From the IMG/VR virus record IMGVR_UViG_3300006924_000027, positions 1 through 52,879 of that record: a DNA stretch of 52,879 nucleotides. One strand, given 5' to 3'. Shown one piece after another: positions 40,077-48,187 of this stretch. The translations under genes and the position numbers were made by a program. The notes under the pieces are model-generated. The model was not told the origin of the DNA. It saw only the letters and a program-made list of their open reading frames with translations, and made no database searches. The stretch's first letter is position 1; each line of letters starts with the position of its first letter. The DNA is from a virus.

Positions 40077-41850
40077 CTTGTTTCTCCTCTCTATCTGTTG
40101 CTAGTGCTGTAACAAACTGAGGTGCTTGGTTTTCATGCAGTAACCACGGCTCGTGCATAGGAATACGCCTCATGATAGATGTTATTGTTCCGTCTTGCCA
40201 TTTCGTAGTAGCCCAGTCTTTTAATGGGTTTACTAATGGGTTATCGTATTTAATTAAATCTGTAATTGTTAGTGCTGTGTCAGCTTGTGCTGCTCCTGTT
40301 GCAGCTGGACCGTTAAGGTGTATGTTAGGACTTGCTGACATAATAATGTCTCCACCTGATGCAACTTCTGTATTAGCGCCTGATGTTAAGTAATTGTAAC
40401 CACCTGTAAGTATGTCCCAATTTGCTTGTGTATCTGATCTGTCACCAATTGTTTGAATATCTGTAGTTCCGCCAACAAAGTGTCTGTGGTTGCCAGCAAC
40501 TGAAATATCTAAATCTCCAGCAAGAGGAAGATCTTCTGCATTTGTATACATTCTTGTTTCAATTTTTCCGTTGGCGCCAATTAGTATATTAGTATTAAAT
40601 GCACTTTCTATTTGTACTCTACCATTTTCTTGTTTAAGAGCATCTTCAATTTTTGCATCTTGATGTAAACTGTCAGGTGCTTGATATTCAGCAGTTGCTT
40701 TAATGTTTACATTACGACCGGCTTCCATGTTGATATCTCTATCTGCTTTAATATTAATATCATTCATTGAGTGAACACTTACACTGTCGTTTGCAAACAC
40801 ATCTACTTTACCATTAGATGTTAACTCAACCCACGAAGTTCCTTTTGAATTACCTATGTAAATTAAATCTTCTGAATTATGTAAAAGAAGTTGATGTCCT
40901 GTTCTTGTTCTAAGTCTTGTGTATTCGTTATATGGTAAGTCAAGTAATCCTGCACTAGTATTTGCATCTGACGCTTCAACATATTCTACTGGACCTTCTT
41001 GCGGAGAAGTTTTTCTAATATAGCGATCATCACCATCGTCCATAACAAACTGTGTTCCACCTAATCTTGTAACAGGAATCTCAACACTTAGATTTTCTTT
41101 TGTACCACGTCTCATACGTTTACCGTTTGGACCGTAGTCTAAAGGTCCAGGAGTACTAATACCAAATACTGCATTAGGATTGTTACGCCTACTAGTTGTA
41201 GTAGTAACCCCTCTTGCATCATCTTCTAATAATCCTTGAAGGAAGAATCTATCTGTTATAGGATGTACAGGCTTTGGAATCTTTTCAGCGTCAATTTCTT
41301 GATCTCCTTGACCATTAAATCGTTTGTTAATTTCTCCAACTGGCAAAGGCATTTTTGTATTGAATTTTTTCTTGTCATCTTCTGATAATGCAGCCAATGA
41401 CGCTCTATTGCTTGTTTGATCTTCACCCCTAGCACCTGTTGGATCTGTATCTGCTGCACCTATTGCAGGAACCATATGATTAGCAAACCTTGGAGGAACA
41501 CAAGCAAACCAATAACCCGATGATGGATTACCTTCTATGAACATTACCATAACAGTTACACCAACATCTGGTGGAACTGCCCACATACCATAACTTTGTT
41601 GTGTATCTTTAAAGTCGTCTTGGTTCATTCCTAATGCTTCGTATGGTGTGTGTCCGAAGAATGGAGATGCATAATTTACAAGATATGTTTGTCCGTCAAC
41701 GTTACCTGCGTTACCAGATTCTCTGAGTAGCGAAACTTTTAGTCTACCATTGAATGTAGGATCAAGTACATCAATTACTGTAGCAAGATAAGCACCCGAG
41801 CCTAATGCTCCTGCCTGAGTATTATATCTGGTTCTCTTTTCAACTGGCAT
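40069..41850 (-). CDS. 5: Tail spike / cell-puncturing protein gp5-like (no lysozyme domain seen)
   Basis: The 593-residue protein starts with the gp5/VgrG OB-fold at about residues 18-125, with VLDPTFNGRLKV, YGMWAVPPDVGVTVMVMF and GYWFACVP as landmarks. After a linker, about residues 290-420 give the spike triple beta-helix, with RTRTGHQLLLHN, YIGNSKGTSWVELTSNGKVDVFAN and repeated DINIKADRDINMEAG turns. In T4 a lysozyme domain with a catalytic Glu lies between these; here the intervening stretch (about 130-260) is Pro/Asp/Gly-rich with no recognisable lysozyme fold. The protein should trimerise at the end of the tube and pierce the outer membrane. A C-terminal domain of about 130 residues follows the helix. 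It overlaps the upstream hub-type gene as TAATG. Confidence 0.88.
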   Translation of the reverse strand: MPVEKRTRYNTQAGALGSGAYLATVIDVLDPTFNGRLKVSLLRESGNAGNVDGQTYLVNYASPFFGHTPYEALGMNQDDFKDTQQSYGMWAVPPDVGVTVMVMFIEGNPSSGYWFACVPPRFANHMVPAIGAADTDPTGARGEDQTSNRASLAALSEDDKKKFNTKMPLPVGEINKRFNGQGDQEIDAEKIPKPVHPITDRFFLQGLLEDDARGVTTTTSRRNNPNAVFGISTPGPLDYGPNGKRMRRGTKENLSVEIPVTRLGGTQFVMDDGDDRYIRKTSPQEGPVEYVEASDANTSAGLLDLPYNEYTRLRTRTGHQLLLHNSEDLIYIGNSKGTSWVELTSNGKVDVFANDSVSVHSMNDINIKADRDINMEAGRNVNIKATAEYQAPDSLHQDAKIEDALKQENGRVQIESAFNTNILIGANGKIETRMYTNAEDLPLAGDLDISVAGNHRHFVGGTTDIQTIGDRSDTQANWDILTGGYNYLTSGANTEVASGGDIIMSASPNIHLNGPAATGAAQADTALTITDLIKYDNPLVNPLKDWATTKWQDGTITSIMRRIPMHEPWLLHENQAPQFVTALATDREEKQDG

Positions 41851-44726
41851 TAAGTTTTAACTCCGTCAAGTAGTTTAGGATCATAAACTCTAATAGTGTT
41901 TCCTTCTCTATCTTTGCTTTCTTCAAATGGTTGTTTTCTGTCAATATTAAAGTTAACTAACGAACCGTTGGCTTGTCTTCTGTATTCTTTTAAGACAGGT
42001 TTCTTAGGCTTAGATTTAAACTCGCCATCACCTTTAGGTAATTTTGCGGCCCATTTTTCTATACCATCTACACTCAAGCCAAAGTTAGCAAGGAAATTAT
42101 TAGCAAATTGCTCTCCTGCTTTTTCTACTTCTTCGATTGTTATTGTCCTATCAACTTTTACTGGTGGAGGAGTTTCTCCAACTTCTGTTTTTTCTTTTTG
42201 TGCGGAACCAATTTCTGTTTGGAATCCTTCTTTAGAACCATCTGGAATTTTACCACCGTAATCAATTGGTTGACCTGACATTCTAATACATCTAAGTTTT
42301 TGTGTAAACTGCCCGCCTTTAAATTCACTATCACATTTCAATACTTTATAAATTCCGCTAAAAGGACTTGGATTTTCATTTGCAAATTCGTAAAGTCCAG
42401 TGTCAGTATTTGTATCAATCGGAGTTCTAAAACTAATAAAGATATAAATTTCGCCTCCTGTGTAATTAGCTTCTCCGCCATCAGTTGTCTGCGAACGTGG
42501 TGCTGCTCCGTCTATGTGATTTCCTTGGCCGCTTTCAACCATCCAGTACGTATCGCCGAGTATATCTAAATCAATTGTAATCAAGTCACCTGCGCTGTTG
42601 TCAACAAATGCTTTCTGGAAATTTTCAGCAACTAATTGTTCAACATCTTTGAATCCGCTACCACCTTTCTGACTTTCGTGTAATATAGATACATCACGTT
42701 TTAGTTTTTTCTTACCTAGGTTAGGTGCTTTTGCTTCTGCTGTACCTTCTGGAGTGTTTGTAGTTAATGTTTTGTTAGTACCTGTACCGTTAATATTTTT
42801 GTTAGATTCACTTGAAGTATTAGCTTCAGGGGTTGGTCGAGAACCTGCAAAGAATAAATTATTAATCTTGATATCAAATTTAAGTACGTCAACGTTTTGT
42901 CCTGAATATATGTAGTCGTATCTTTTAGCAATTGTTTTTTGTAATGCTGCTGTGTCAACTCCTTCGCCAGGCGCTTTAAAAATACTGTGATGCACAAAAT
43001 ATGGAACAATTCTAAATGTATATTGTTTAGCAAAGTCTCCTATCTGTGGATCGTAATCTAAGAACGCTACTTGAACATCAATTTTAAACCACTTAATATA
43101 TCCTTCTGGTGTAAGGTTATGGTTATCAGGAGTTCCGCTAATAGCGTCTTTTGCATATCTTGAACTTAATATAGTCTGTGTAATAACATCAGTTAAGGGC
43201 TGTTTCTGTGTAAAGAAAAATTCACGCTGTTTAGGATCTAATTGCATTTTATAACGATCAATACGACCTGTTTCTTCATTGTACTTAGAATCTCCTGCTC
43301 TATACATTGCAGAACTTTCCCAGTTAAAGTTACCACCTGATGTTGAATCAAAACCAAACGTTGATTTTCCTATGTGGTTAGATTCAAAAGACGTCTTGGT
43401 TATTTGAGAAGGAGCAGCAGCATTTTTTCCAAATGCCTTAGAACTTTCCGGCGGTGGAGTGTCTGCGTCAACTATTGCTCCGGGATCTCCGTCAGTAAAT
43501 GTGTCAGATGTTTTTCTAGCACCTGTTATAAAGTCTGTCGATTTCTCAGGAAAATCAATGATGTAAACATCTGGAATTGAATATGCTCCTGATTCTACTA
43601 ACAATTTTTCATTATCGTTAAGTACTTTCTCTAAGCTCTTAGGTCCTGTTTTTAACATTTCTTCAACTGTACCTTTTTCCGGAGCAGTAATTGAAATGTC
43701 ATTGAACAGCATATTAACTGTGTCCAAGTAAGCAGAATGGTTGTAAGGAAACGCTTGAACCTTGTACGTAGTTCCTGATTCGTTTGTATCAAAGGTAACT
43801 CTCTTTAATTTCATTACAAAGTATTTTGGATTCAGCCCTTGGGTACCTATGGTTTTTTCTTCTGTACCATCTGCACTAAATCCTACAAAGTCTAAACGCA
43901 ATACAAACGGAGCATCTAAGTAGTTAGGATACCCTGCTTTAAGTGCAGAAACTTGCAACGACTCTAATAACAATCCCATGCTGTATGGTTCAAATATATC
44001 AAAGTCAAAGTTAATTGCATTTGTATTACCTGTGTTTTTTGTTGCTGACATTACTGTAGTCATTTTAAAGTTGTCAACAAAATATTCAGGTGATTTGCCA
44101 CCTTGAATTTTTGTTCTATATTTGTCGCCACGCCCTGCGGCAGAAAAAACAATTCCGGATTTAACTGTTATACCACCACCTTCAAAATCTTGTCCTGCAA
44201 ATCCTAGATCTCCTGTCCTATATGAACTTGGATCATTATACTGCATTGGTGTTAGCACAGCCATCGTCCATAACGAACTAACTGTTGAAAATTTTTCTAA
44301 CGGATTTTGAATTAGATTTGGTGTTTCTGAATCTCTTCTAGGACTTGGTGTTCCTGGTCCTACTGGTGCATCATTTTTCTTATCAGCAAAATCATCTACA
44401 TTAGAAATTGCAGCATCAACTGTTTTTGTTTTGTCATTTATTACTTGTGCTATTGCGTTTTCTGCAAGTTCTATTGTTTCTAACTGAGCATCAAGACTGA
44501 AAACTTTTATTTTCTCTCTTAGTTCTGCACTTCCTACAGGAATATTTGATGCTTGAAAAGTATTAGATGCATTAATCGTTGGTGAGCCGTCCGGCTTTTT
44601 TATTTCTGCTGGAACAACAAAACTTTTTCCGTTTATGTTTCTAATTTTTTCACCAGACCTCAAAGTTCCTTTGAAAGGCTTTAACTTATTATCTGGTATG
44701 CTTGGAGGTCTATTAAACGCACTCAT
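41850..44726 (-). CDS. Large baseplate hub-region protein (possible gp27 counterpart)
   Basis: The 958-residue protein has an N-terminal low-complexity part (about 1-150), then a beta-rich domain with LWTMAVLTPMQYND and a DFDIFEPYSMGLLLESLQ landmark near 240-265. Next come a YKVQAFPYNH stretch near 335 and a TFRIVPYFVHHS region near 565. The C-terminal quarter has a GDTYWMVESGQG strand, a KLRCIRMSGQPIDYGG region and a Lys/Glu-rich tail. It lies between gp53 and the gp5-like spike. In T4 the partner of gp5 is gp27, which fits the position, but T4 gp27 is 391 residues and I see no decisive motif. Virion hub or wedge protein is well supported by context; identity with gp27 is inference. Confidence 0.72.
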   Translation of the reverse strand: MSAFNRPPSIPDNKLKPFKGTLRSGEKIRNINGKSFVVPAEIKKPDGSPTINASNTFQASNIPVGSAELREKIKVFSLDAQLETIELAENAIAQVINDKTKTVDAAISNVDDFADKKNDAPVGPGTPSPRRDSETPNLIQNPLEKFSTVSSLWTMAVLTPMQYNDPSSYRTGDLGFAGQDFEGGGITVKSGIVFSAAGRGDKYRTKIQGGKSPEYFVDNFKMTTVMSATKNTGNTNAINFDFDIFEPYSMGLLLESLQVSALKAGYPNYLDAPFVLRLDFVGFSADGTEEKTIGTQGLNPKYFVMKLKRVTFDTNESGTTYKVQAFPYNHSAYLDTVNMLFNDISITAPEKGTVEEMLKTGPKSLEKVLNDNEKLLVESGAYSIPDVYIIDFPEKSTDFITGARKTSDTFTDGDPGAIVDADTPPPESSKAFGKNAAAPSQITKTSFESNHIGKSTFGFDSTSGGNFNWESSAMYRAGDSKYNEETGRIDRYKMQLDPKQREFFFTQKQPLTDVITQTILSSRYAKDAISGTPDNHNLTPEGYIKWFKIDVQVAFLDYDPQIGDFAKQYTFRIVPYFVHHSIFKAPGEGVDTAALQKTIAKRYDYIYSGQNVDVLKFDIKINNLFFAGSRPTPEANTSSESNKNINGTGTNKTLTTNTPEGTAEAKAPNLGKKKLKRDVSILHESQKGGSGFKDVEQLVAENFQKAFVDNSAGDLITIDLDILGDTYWMVESGQGNHIDGAAPRSQTTDGGEANYTGGEIYIFISFRTPIDTNTDTGLYEFANENPSPFSGIYKVLKCDSEFKGGQFTQKLRCIRMSGQPIDYGGKIPDGSKEGFQTEIGSAQKEKTEVGETPPPVKVDRTITIEEVEKAGEQFANNFLANFGLSVDGIEKWAAKLPKGDGEFKSKPKKPVLKEYRRQANGSLVNFNIDRKQPFEESKDREGNTIRVYDPKLLDGVKT

Positions 44727-44727
44727 G

Positions 44728-45027
44728 CTATATTCCTAAGAACTTTTTTAGATTTGATAGTTTAGGAATGTAAATTGAATTTCCTGCTTTGAAATCGTAT
44801 ATAGGATCTTTGATTGTATCCATGTTTCTTTGTACAAACACCCACCAAAGTTTTGGATCTTCGTATAAATCAAATGCTAACAAATCGGGTCTATTATTAT
44901 AGTGTGGTTCGATTGTATATAATACATCACTTGCTGATGCTGGTACAGCTCTAATATTCATTAATTCTAAATACAAAGAATTTTGAGGTGTATCTCTATA
45001 TGGAGAATTGTTTTTGTATATGGCCAT
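44728..45027 (-). CDS. 53: Baseplate wedge protein gp53-like
   Basis: The 99-residue protein reads IEPHYNNRPDLLAFDLYEDPKLWW then FVQRNMDTIKDPIYDF and IYIP (landmarks), a pattern shared by gp53 wedge proteins, which have a LysM-like fold. T4 gp53 is 196 residues; marine T4-like versions are shorter, so this may be a core-only form. It would link gp6/gp7 wedge parts and close the baseplate ring. It starts one base after the upstream gene as TAATG and ends one base before the next gene. Confident for the family. Confidence 0.85.
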   Translation of the reverse strand: MAIYKNNSPYRDTPQNSLYLELMNIRAVPASASDVLYTIEPHYNNRPDLLAFDLYEDPKLWWVFVQRNMDTIKDPIYDFKAGNSIYIPKLSNLKKFLGI

Positions 45028-46193
45028 TATAAAAATCCTCCTCCGCCCATTGAGCCTTTAGCATATTGCTCCAATGAAAACTTGCGTAAACTTTCTCTGT
45101 TGTAGATCGGCTGTACTGAAACAGTAATGTTACTTTTTCTTGGTACCCAAGTTGGTTTAGGACCTTGAGTTGCTTCTGTACATCTAATATAGTCAACATC
45201 AGTAGGTAGTGTAACTGAGAAGTTTTTAACTACAACCGGAACTCCTTCAAAGACGTTTGCACCATATCCATACAGTCTACATATGATAGGTGGATTACCT
45301 GCTAGGTTACCTGTTCCAAAGAACATTTTTGTTGATGCTTTAAAGAATGTTGTTGCTGCAATCCAGTACGCAGCATCTTTACTTGACTCTGCTGTAAAGT
45401 CTCCTGAAATCGATATCTCGTCCACTTGTGAGTTCTTGTAAGCCTGGAAGGGATAATTATTATGTACAGGATCTATTTGTGTATAGTTTGCGGTTGTTGA
45501 AAATGTTATTTCTGGCAAGTATGGAAAAACTACTCCACCAGTCTGTTCTAGAATTTTAAATAACGGATTTGCACCAAAGTGTGCAAAGTTAGCATTAATT
45601 TTTACCCGCCAATCATTTGGATTCTGAGGATCTAGTTTAACACCGGCGCCTTCTTCGAATTCGAAAAGTTCGCCACCAGCAGGGAGATTTACGCCTCTTT
45701 TGAGACTTAATAAATTATTTAAAACACCAGCTGCTTTGCCAACATTTGATGCAAAGTCTTGGAAACCAGATGCTAAGTTGCCTCCAATACCTAATTTAGA
45801 TATTGCAGATGATATTTCAGCTGTGGTTCCGGCTACTGCATTAAGTCCATCTTGTGCAGCACCAAATGCTGTTCCAACATTATCAGCTATATTACTTAAT
45901 GAACCACTACCAACTTTAGATGTTATTGTAGATAACGGAGCACCAGCAGCACCAACTACACCGTCAACATTAAATGCAGCATCTGCTGCCGCCAAGGCAC
46001 TGTTTAAATCGCCTGACGCTTGGTTTAATGCTGAGCCAATATCACCGCCTAGGTCGCTAGTTAACTTGTCCAAATCGGCTTTGGCTTGGTCCGAAACCTG
46101 TTTGAGATTGGCTTGGTTCTTCTGTTGCTGGTCAACGGCGACCGCAACGCCAGCTACAAGTACGGCTAAAGGTGCTATTTTTGGTAAACTCAT
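45027..46193 (-). CDS. 48: Tail-tube cap / baseplate-tube protein gp48/gp54-like
   Basis: The 388-residue protein has an N-terminal hydrophobic stretch (LAVLVAGVAVAV, residues 8-19) followed by an Ala/Asp/Lys-rich helical part to about 180. Its C-terminal beta domain has VFPYLPEITFST, YKNSQVDEISISGDFTAES and FFKASTKMFFG landmarks. The last three are the pattern of the gp48/gp54 tube-initiator family that caps the baseplate and starts tube assembly. T4 gp48 is 364 and gp54 is 320 residues. The N-terminal hydrophobic helix is unusual and could be a membrane-contact or tube-lumen segment. This is the first gene of the minus-strand run, behind a late promoter candidate. Choosing between gp48 and gp54 is not possible by eye. 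Confidence 0.75.
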   Translation of the reverse strand: MSLPKIAPLAVLVAGVAVAVDQQQKNQANLKQVSDQAKADLDKLTSDLGGDIGSALNQASGDLNSALAAADAAFNVDGVVGAAGAPLSTITSKVGSGSLSNIADNVGTAFGAAQDGLNAVAGTTAEISSAISKLGIGGNLASGFQDFASNVGKAAGVLNNLLSLKRGVNLPAGGELFEFEEGAGVKLDPQNPNDWRVKINANFAHFGANPLFKILEQTGGVVFPYLPEITFSTTANYTQIDPVHNNYPFQAYKNSQVDEISISGDFTAESSKDAAYWIAATTFFKASTKMFFGTGNLAGNPPIICRLYGYGANVFEGVPVVVKNFSVTLPTDVDYIRCTEATQGPKPTWVPRKSNITVSVQPIYNRESLRKFSLEQYAKGSMGGGGFL

Positions 46194-46220
46194 TTTGGTA
46201 AAATTTCCTTTTAATAATAC

Positions 46221-46228
46221 TATTTATT
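46221..46228 (-). promoter_or_regulatory. Candidate late promoter AATAAATA for the tail operon
   Basis: AATAAATA on the minus strand, 28 bases before the ATG at 46193, in the 84-base divergent gap. It matches T4 late consensus at seven of eight positions and is the natural source of the long minus-strand structural transcript. Confidence 0.55.
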
Positions 46229-46240
46229 TCTGTAATAATG

Positions 46241-46249
46241 TGCTATTAT
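46241..46249 (+). promoter_or_regulatory. Candidate extended -10 promoter for gp55
   Basis: TGCTATTAT on the plus strand is an extended -10 (TGn plus a TATAAT-like hexamer) ending 29 bases before the gp55 ATG. No good -35 is visible. It would serve early or middle transcription of the sigma factor, which must precede late transcription. Confidence 0.4.
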
Positions 46250-46277
46250 ATTACTTATATAACCGGAGAAATTACGT

Positions 46278-47123
46278 ATGACAATTGGGCAACCAAAAAA
46301 GATAAAATATCTAACAAATAAGGATTTATTAGCGGAAATACACCGCAGTAAGTCTACTTTCTGTTCTTTTACTGACGATAGCTATGCACAGTACGATATT
46401 ATACTGCCATCATTAGAAAAAATTAACATTAGAACCGTAGCAGAAGCAAAACGCAACCGTGCTGCTAGACTATCTAAACTTGCACATGCTGAAGCAGTTG
46501 AAGCCGCAGGTAAAAAGATGCCTGCAAAAGGGTTTGATATAGACTACCGTAAAATGCAAAAAGAAGATTTAATTTTTAGAATTATGACATTTGATCATGT
46601 TCCAGAAGAACCTGGTCGCAAGAAAACAATTAAGACTGTTGCAGACAAGCACGAAAAAGTAAACTTTCCTCCTTTCCAGCATTGGAAGTTTGATGACAAA
46701 GGAAATTTGATTTGTGTAGGCAAAAGCCATTGGGTTGGTGGTATGGAAAACGGATACTTCGATAAGAAGTGTGGACAGATGACTAACGACCTTGCAAGAA
46801 TGTTTATGAAATTGTGTGATAGGTACGCAACAAGAGGTAATGTTAGAGGATATACATATAACGACGAAATGAAAGGTCAGGCAATTTTGCAATTAGCACA
46901 GATAGGTTTACAATTTGACGAGTCAAAAAGTAATAACCCATTTGCTTATTACACTGCGGCTGTAACAAATAGTTTTGTTCGTATTATTAATATTGAAAAA
47001 CGCAACCAAAATATCAGAGATGATATTTTAGAGATGAACGGCATGAATCCTAGTTGGACTAGACAAAATGCTGATGCACACCCTAACAAACATAAAGATT
47101 CCAAAGCAAAGAAAAAGACTTGA
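46278..47123 (+). CDS. 55: Late sigma factor gp55-like, with long N-terminal extension
   Basis: The C-terminal part, about residues 167-260, is the gp55 sigma-2-like domain. TNDLARMFMKLCDRYA leads to YTYNDEMKGQAILQLAQ, then NPFAYYTAAVTNSFVRIIN and a KRNQNIRDDIL helix. This part binds core RNA polymerase and the late promoter -10 in T4. T4 gp55 is 185 residues; this one has 281, with about 160 N-terminal residues not in T4 gp55, including a basic Ala-rich helix at 55-85 and a Pro/Trp-containing part at 105-150. A GGAG ribosome site precedes the ATG. It is alone on its strand before gp47 and its stop lies in the gp47 promoter. Family confident. Confidence 0.88.
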   Translation: MTIGQPKKIKYLTNKDLLAEIHRSKSTFCSFTDDSYAQYDIILPSLEKINIRTVAEAKRNRAARLSKLAHAEAVEAAGKKMPAKGFDIDYRKMQKEDLIFRIMTFDHVPEEPGRKKTIKTVADKHEKVNFPPFQHWKFDDKGNLICVGKSHWVGGMENGYFDKKCGQMTNDLARMFMKLCDRYATRGNVRGYTYNDEMKGQAILQLAQIGLQFDESKSNNPFAYYTAAVTNSFVRIINIEKRNQNIRDDILEMNGMNPSWTRQNADAHPNKHKDSKAKKKT

Positions 47124-47148
47124 CAAACTGCTTAAAGTTAGTTACAAT
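47120..47148 (+). promoter_or_regulatory. Near-consensus sigma-70 promoter for gp47-gp46
   Basis: TTGACA at 47120-47125 and TACAAT at 47143-47148 are separated by exactly 17 bases. The -35 box overlaps the gp55 stop codon. The start of transcription would fall near 47,155, just at the AAGGAGT ribosome site, giving a very short leader before the ATG at 47165. This fits early or middle expression by host sigma factor. Confidence 0.75.
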
Positions 47149-47164
47149 AACATAAGGAGTAAAA

Positions 47165-48187
47165 ATGCCGTTATTTAAGAAAGCAGCCTGCTTCACTGAT
47201 ATACACTTTGGTATGAAAGGTGGCAGCAGAACGCATAACATGGACTGCGAGGAATTCGTAAAGTGGTTTTGTGATGAAGCAAAAGCCGCTGGTGCAGAAA
47301 CTTGCATATTTTTAGGAGACTGGCATCATAATCGTGCTACTACAGATGTTAGCACAATGAACTACACAGTTTCTAATTTAGAAAGAATTAACGAAACATT
47401 CGAGAAGACTTACTTCATGGTAGGTAACCATGATTTATTTTACAAAGACAAACGTGAAATTAACTCTATTGAGTTTATGCGATTGTTTCCAAACATCATT
47501 CCTATTACAGATATTTTTACAGAAGGCGAAGTAACATTACTTCCTTGGTTAGTAGGTGAAGAATGGAAGATGGTGCCTAAAATTAAAAGTAGGTATGTAT
47601 TTGGACACTTTGAACTTCCTCTGTTTTATATGAATGCTATGGTACAGATGCCTGACCATGGAACACTTCAGGCAGATCATTTTGTAAATCAAGAATATGT
47701 GTTTAGCGGACACTTTCATAAAAGACAAACTAAAGGTAATGTAACATACATCGGTAATGCATTTCCACACAACTATGCAGATGCATGGGATGATGAACGT
47801 GGCATGATGTTTTTAGATTGGGGAGGAACTCCTGAATATAAAACATGGCCAAAGCAACCTGTGTTTAGAACATACAAATTAAGTCAGCTTCTTGAAGATC
47901 CTGATTCTAACTTAGGTGAAAATATGCACTGTCGAGTTACAATTGATGTGCCTATTAGTTTTGAAGAAGCAAACTTTATTAGAGAAACTTTTATTCCACA
48001 ATACAAACTTAGAGAACTAAGTCTTATACCAGAAAAGGTAGAAGTAGAATCAAACGTTGATCCTATTGATCTTACGTTTGAAAGTGTTGACACTATTGTT
48101 ATGAATCAAATCGAAGCAATTGATAGTGATACTGTTGACAAACGTATGCTGGTAGAGATATATAGGGACCTTGGACGTAATCAATGA
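47165..48187 (+). CDS. 47: Recombination endonuclease subunit gp47 (Mre11/SbcD-like)
   Basis: The 340-residue protein shows all five metallophosphoesterase motifs: TDIHFG (Asp12, His14), GDWHHN (Asp52), GNHD at 87-90, GHFE near 147-150 and GHFH at 182-185. Together they bind two metal ions, usually Mn2+. With gp46 it forms the Mre11/Rad50-type nuclease that resects DNA ends for recombination-dependent replication and helps degrade host DNA in T4. The length equals T4 gp47 (339 residues). A strong AAGGAG site precedes the ATG, and the stop overlaps the gp46 start as ATGA, the conserved T4 order. Confident. Confidence 0.96.
   Translation: MPLFKKAACFTDIHFGMKGGSRTHNMDCEEFVKWFCDEAKAAGAETCIFLGDWHHNRATTDVSTMNYTVSNLERINETFEKTYFMVGNHDLFYKDKREINSIEFMRLFPNIIPITDIFTEGEVTLLPWLVGEEWKMVPKIKSRYVFGHFELPLFYMNAMVQMPDHGTLQADHFVNQEYVFSGHFHKRQTKGNVTYIGNAFPHNYADAWDDERGMMFLDWGGTPEYKTWPKQPVFRTYKLSQLLEDPDSNLGENMHCRVTIDVPISFEEANFIRETFIPQYKLRELSLIPEKVEVESNVDPIDLTFESVDTIVMNQIEAIDSDTVDKRMLVEIYRDLGRNQ

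Noticed and set aside
41850-44726. Firm naming of the 958-residue protein as gp27
   Set aside because: Position agrees but the length is more than double and no diagnostic gp27 motif was seen; left as hub-region protein.
3619-45299. Numerous opposite-strand frames of 60-190 codons inside the tail and cassette genes
   Set aside because: They are antisense shadows of well-supported genes, rich in Cys, Leu and Ser, without ribosome sites or recognisable domains.
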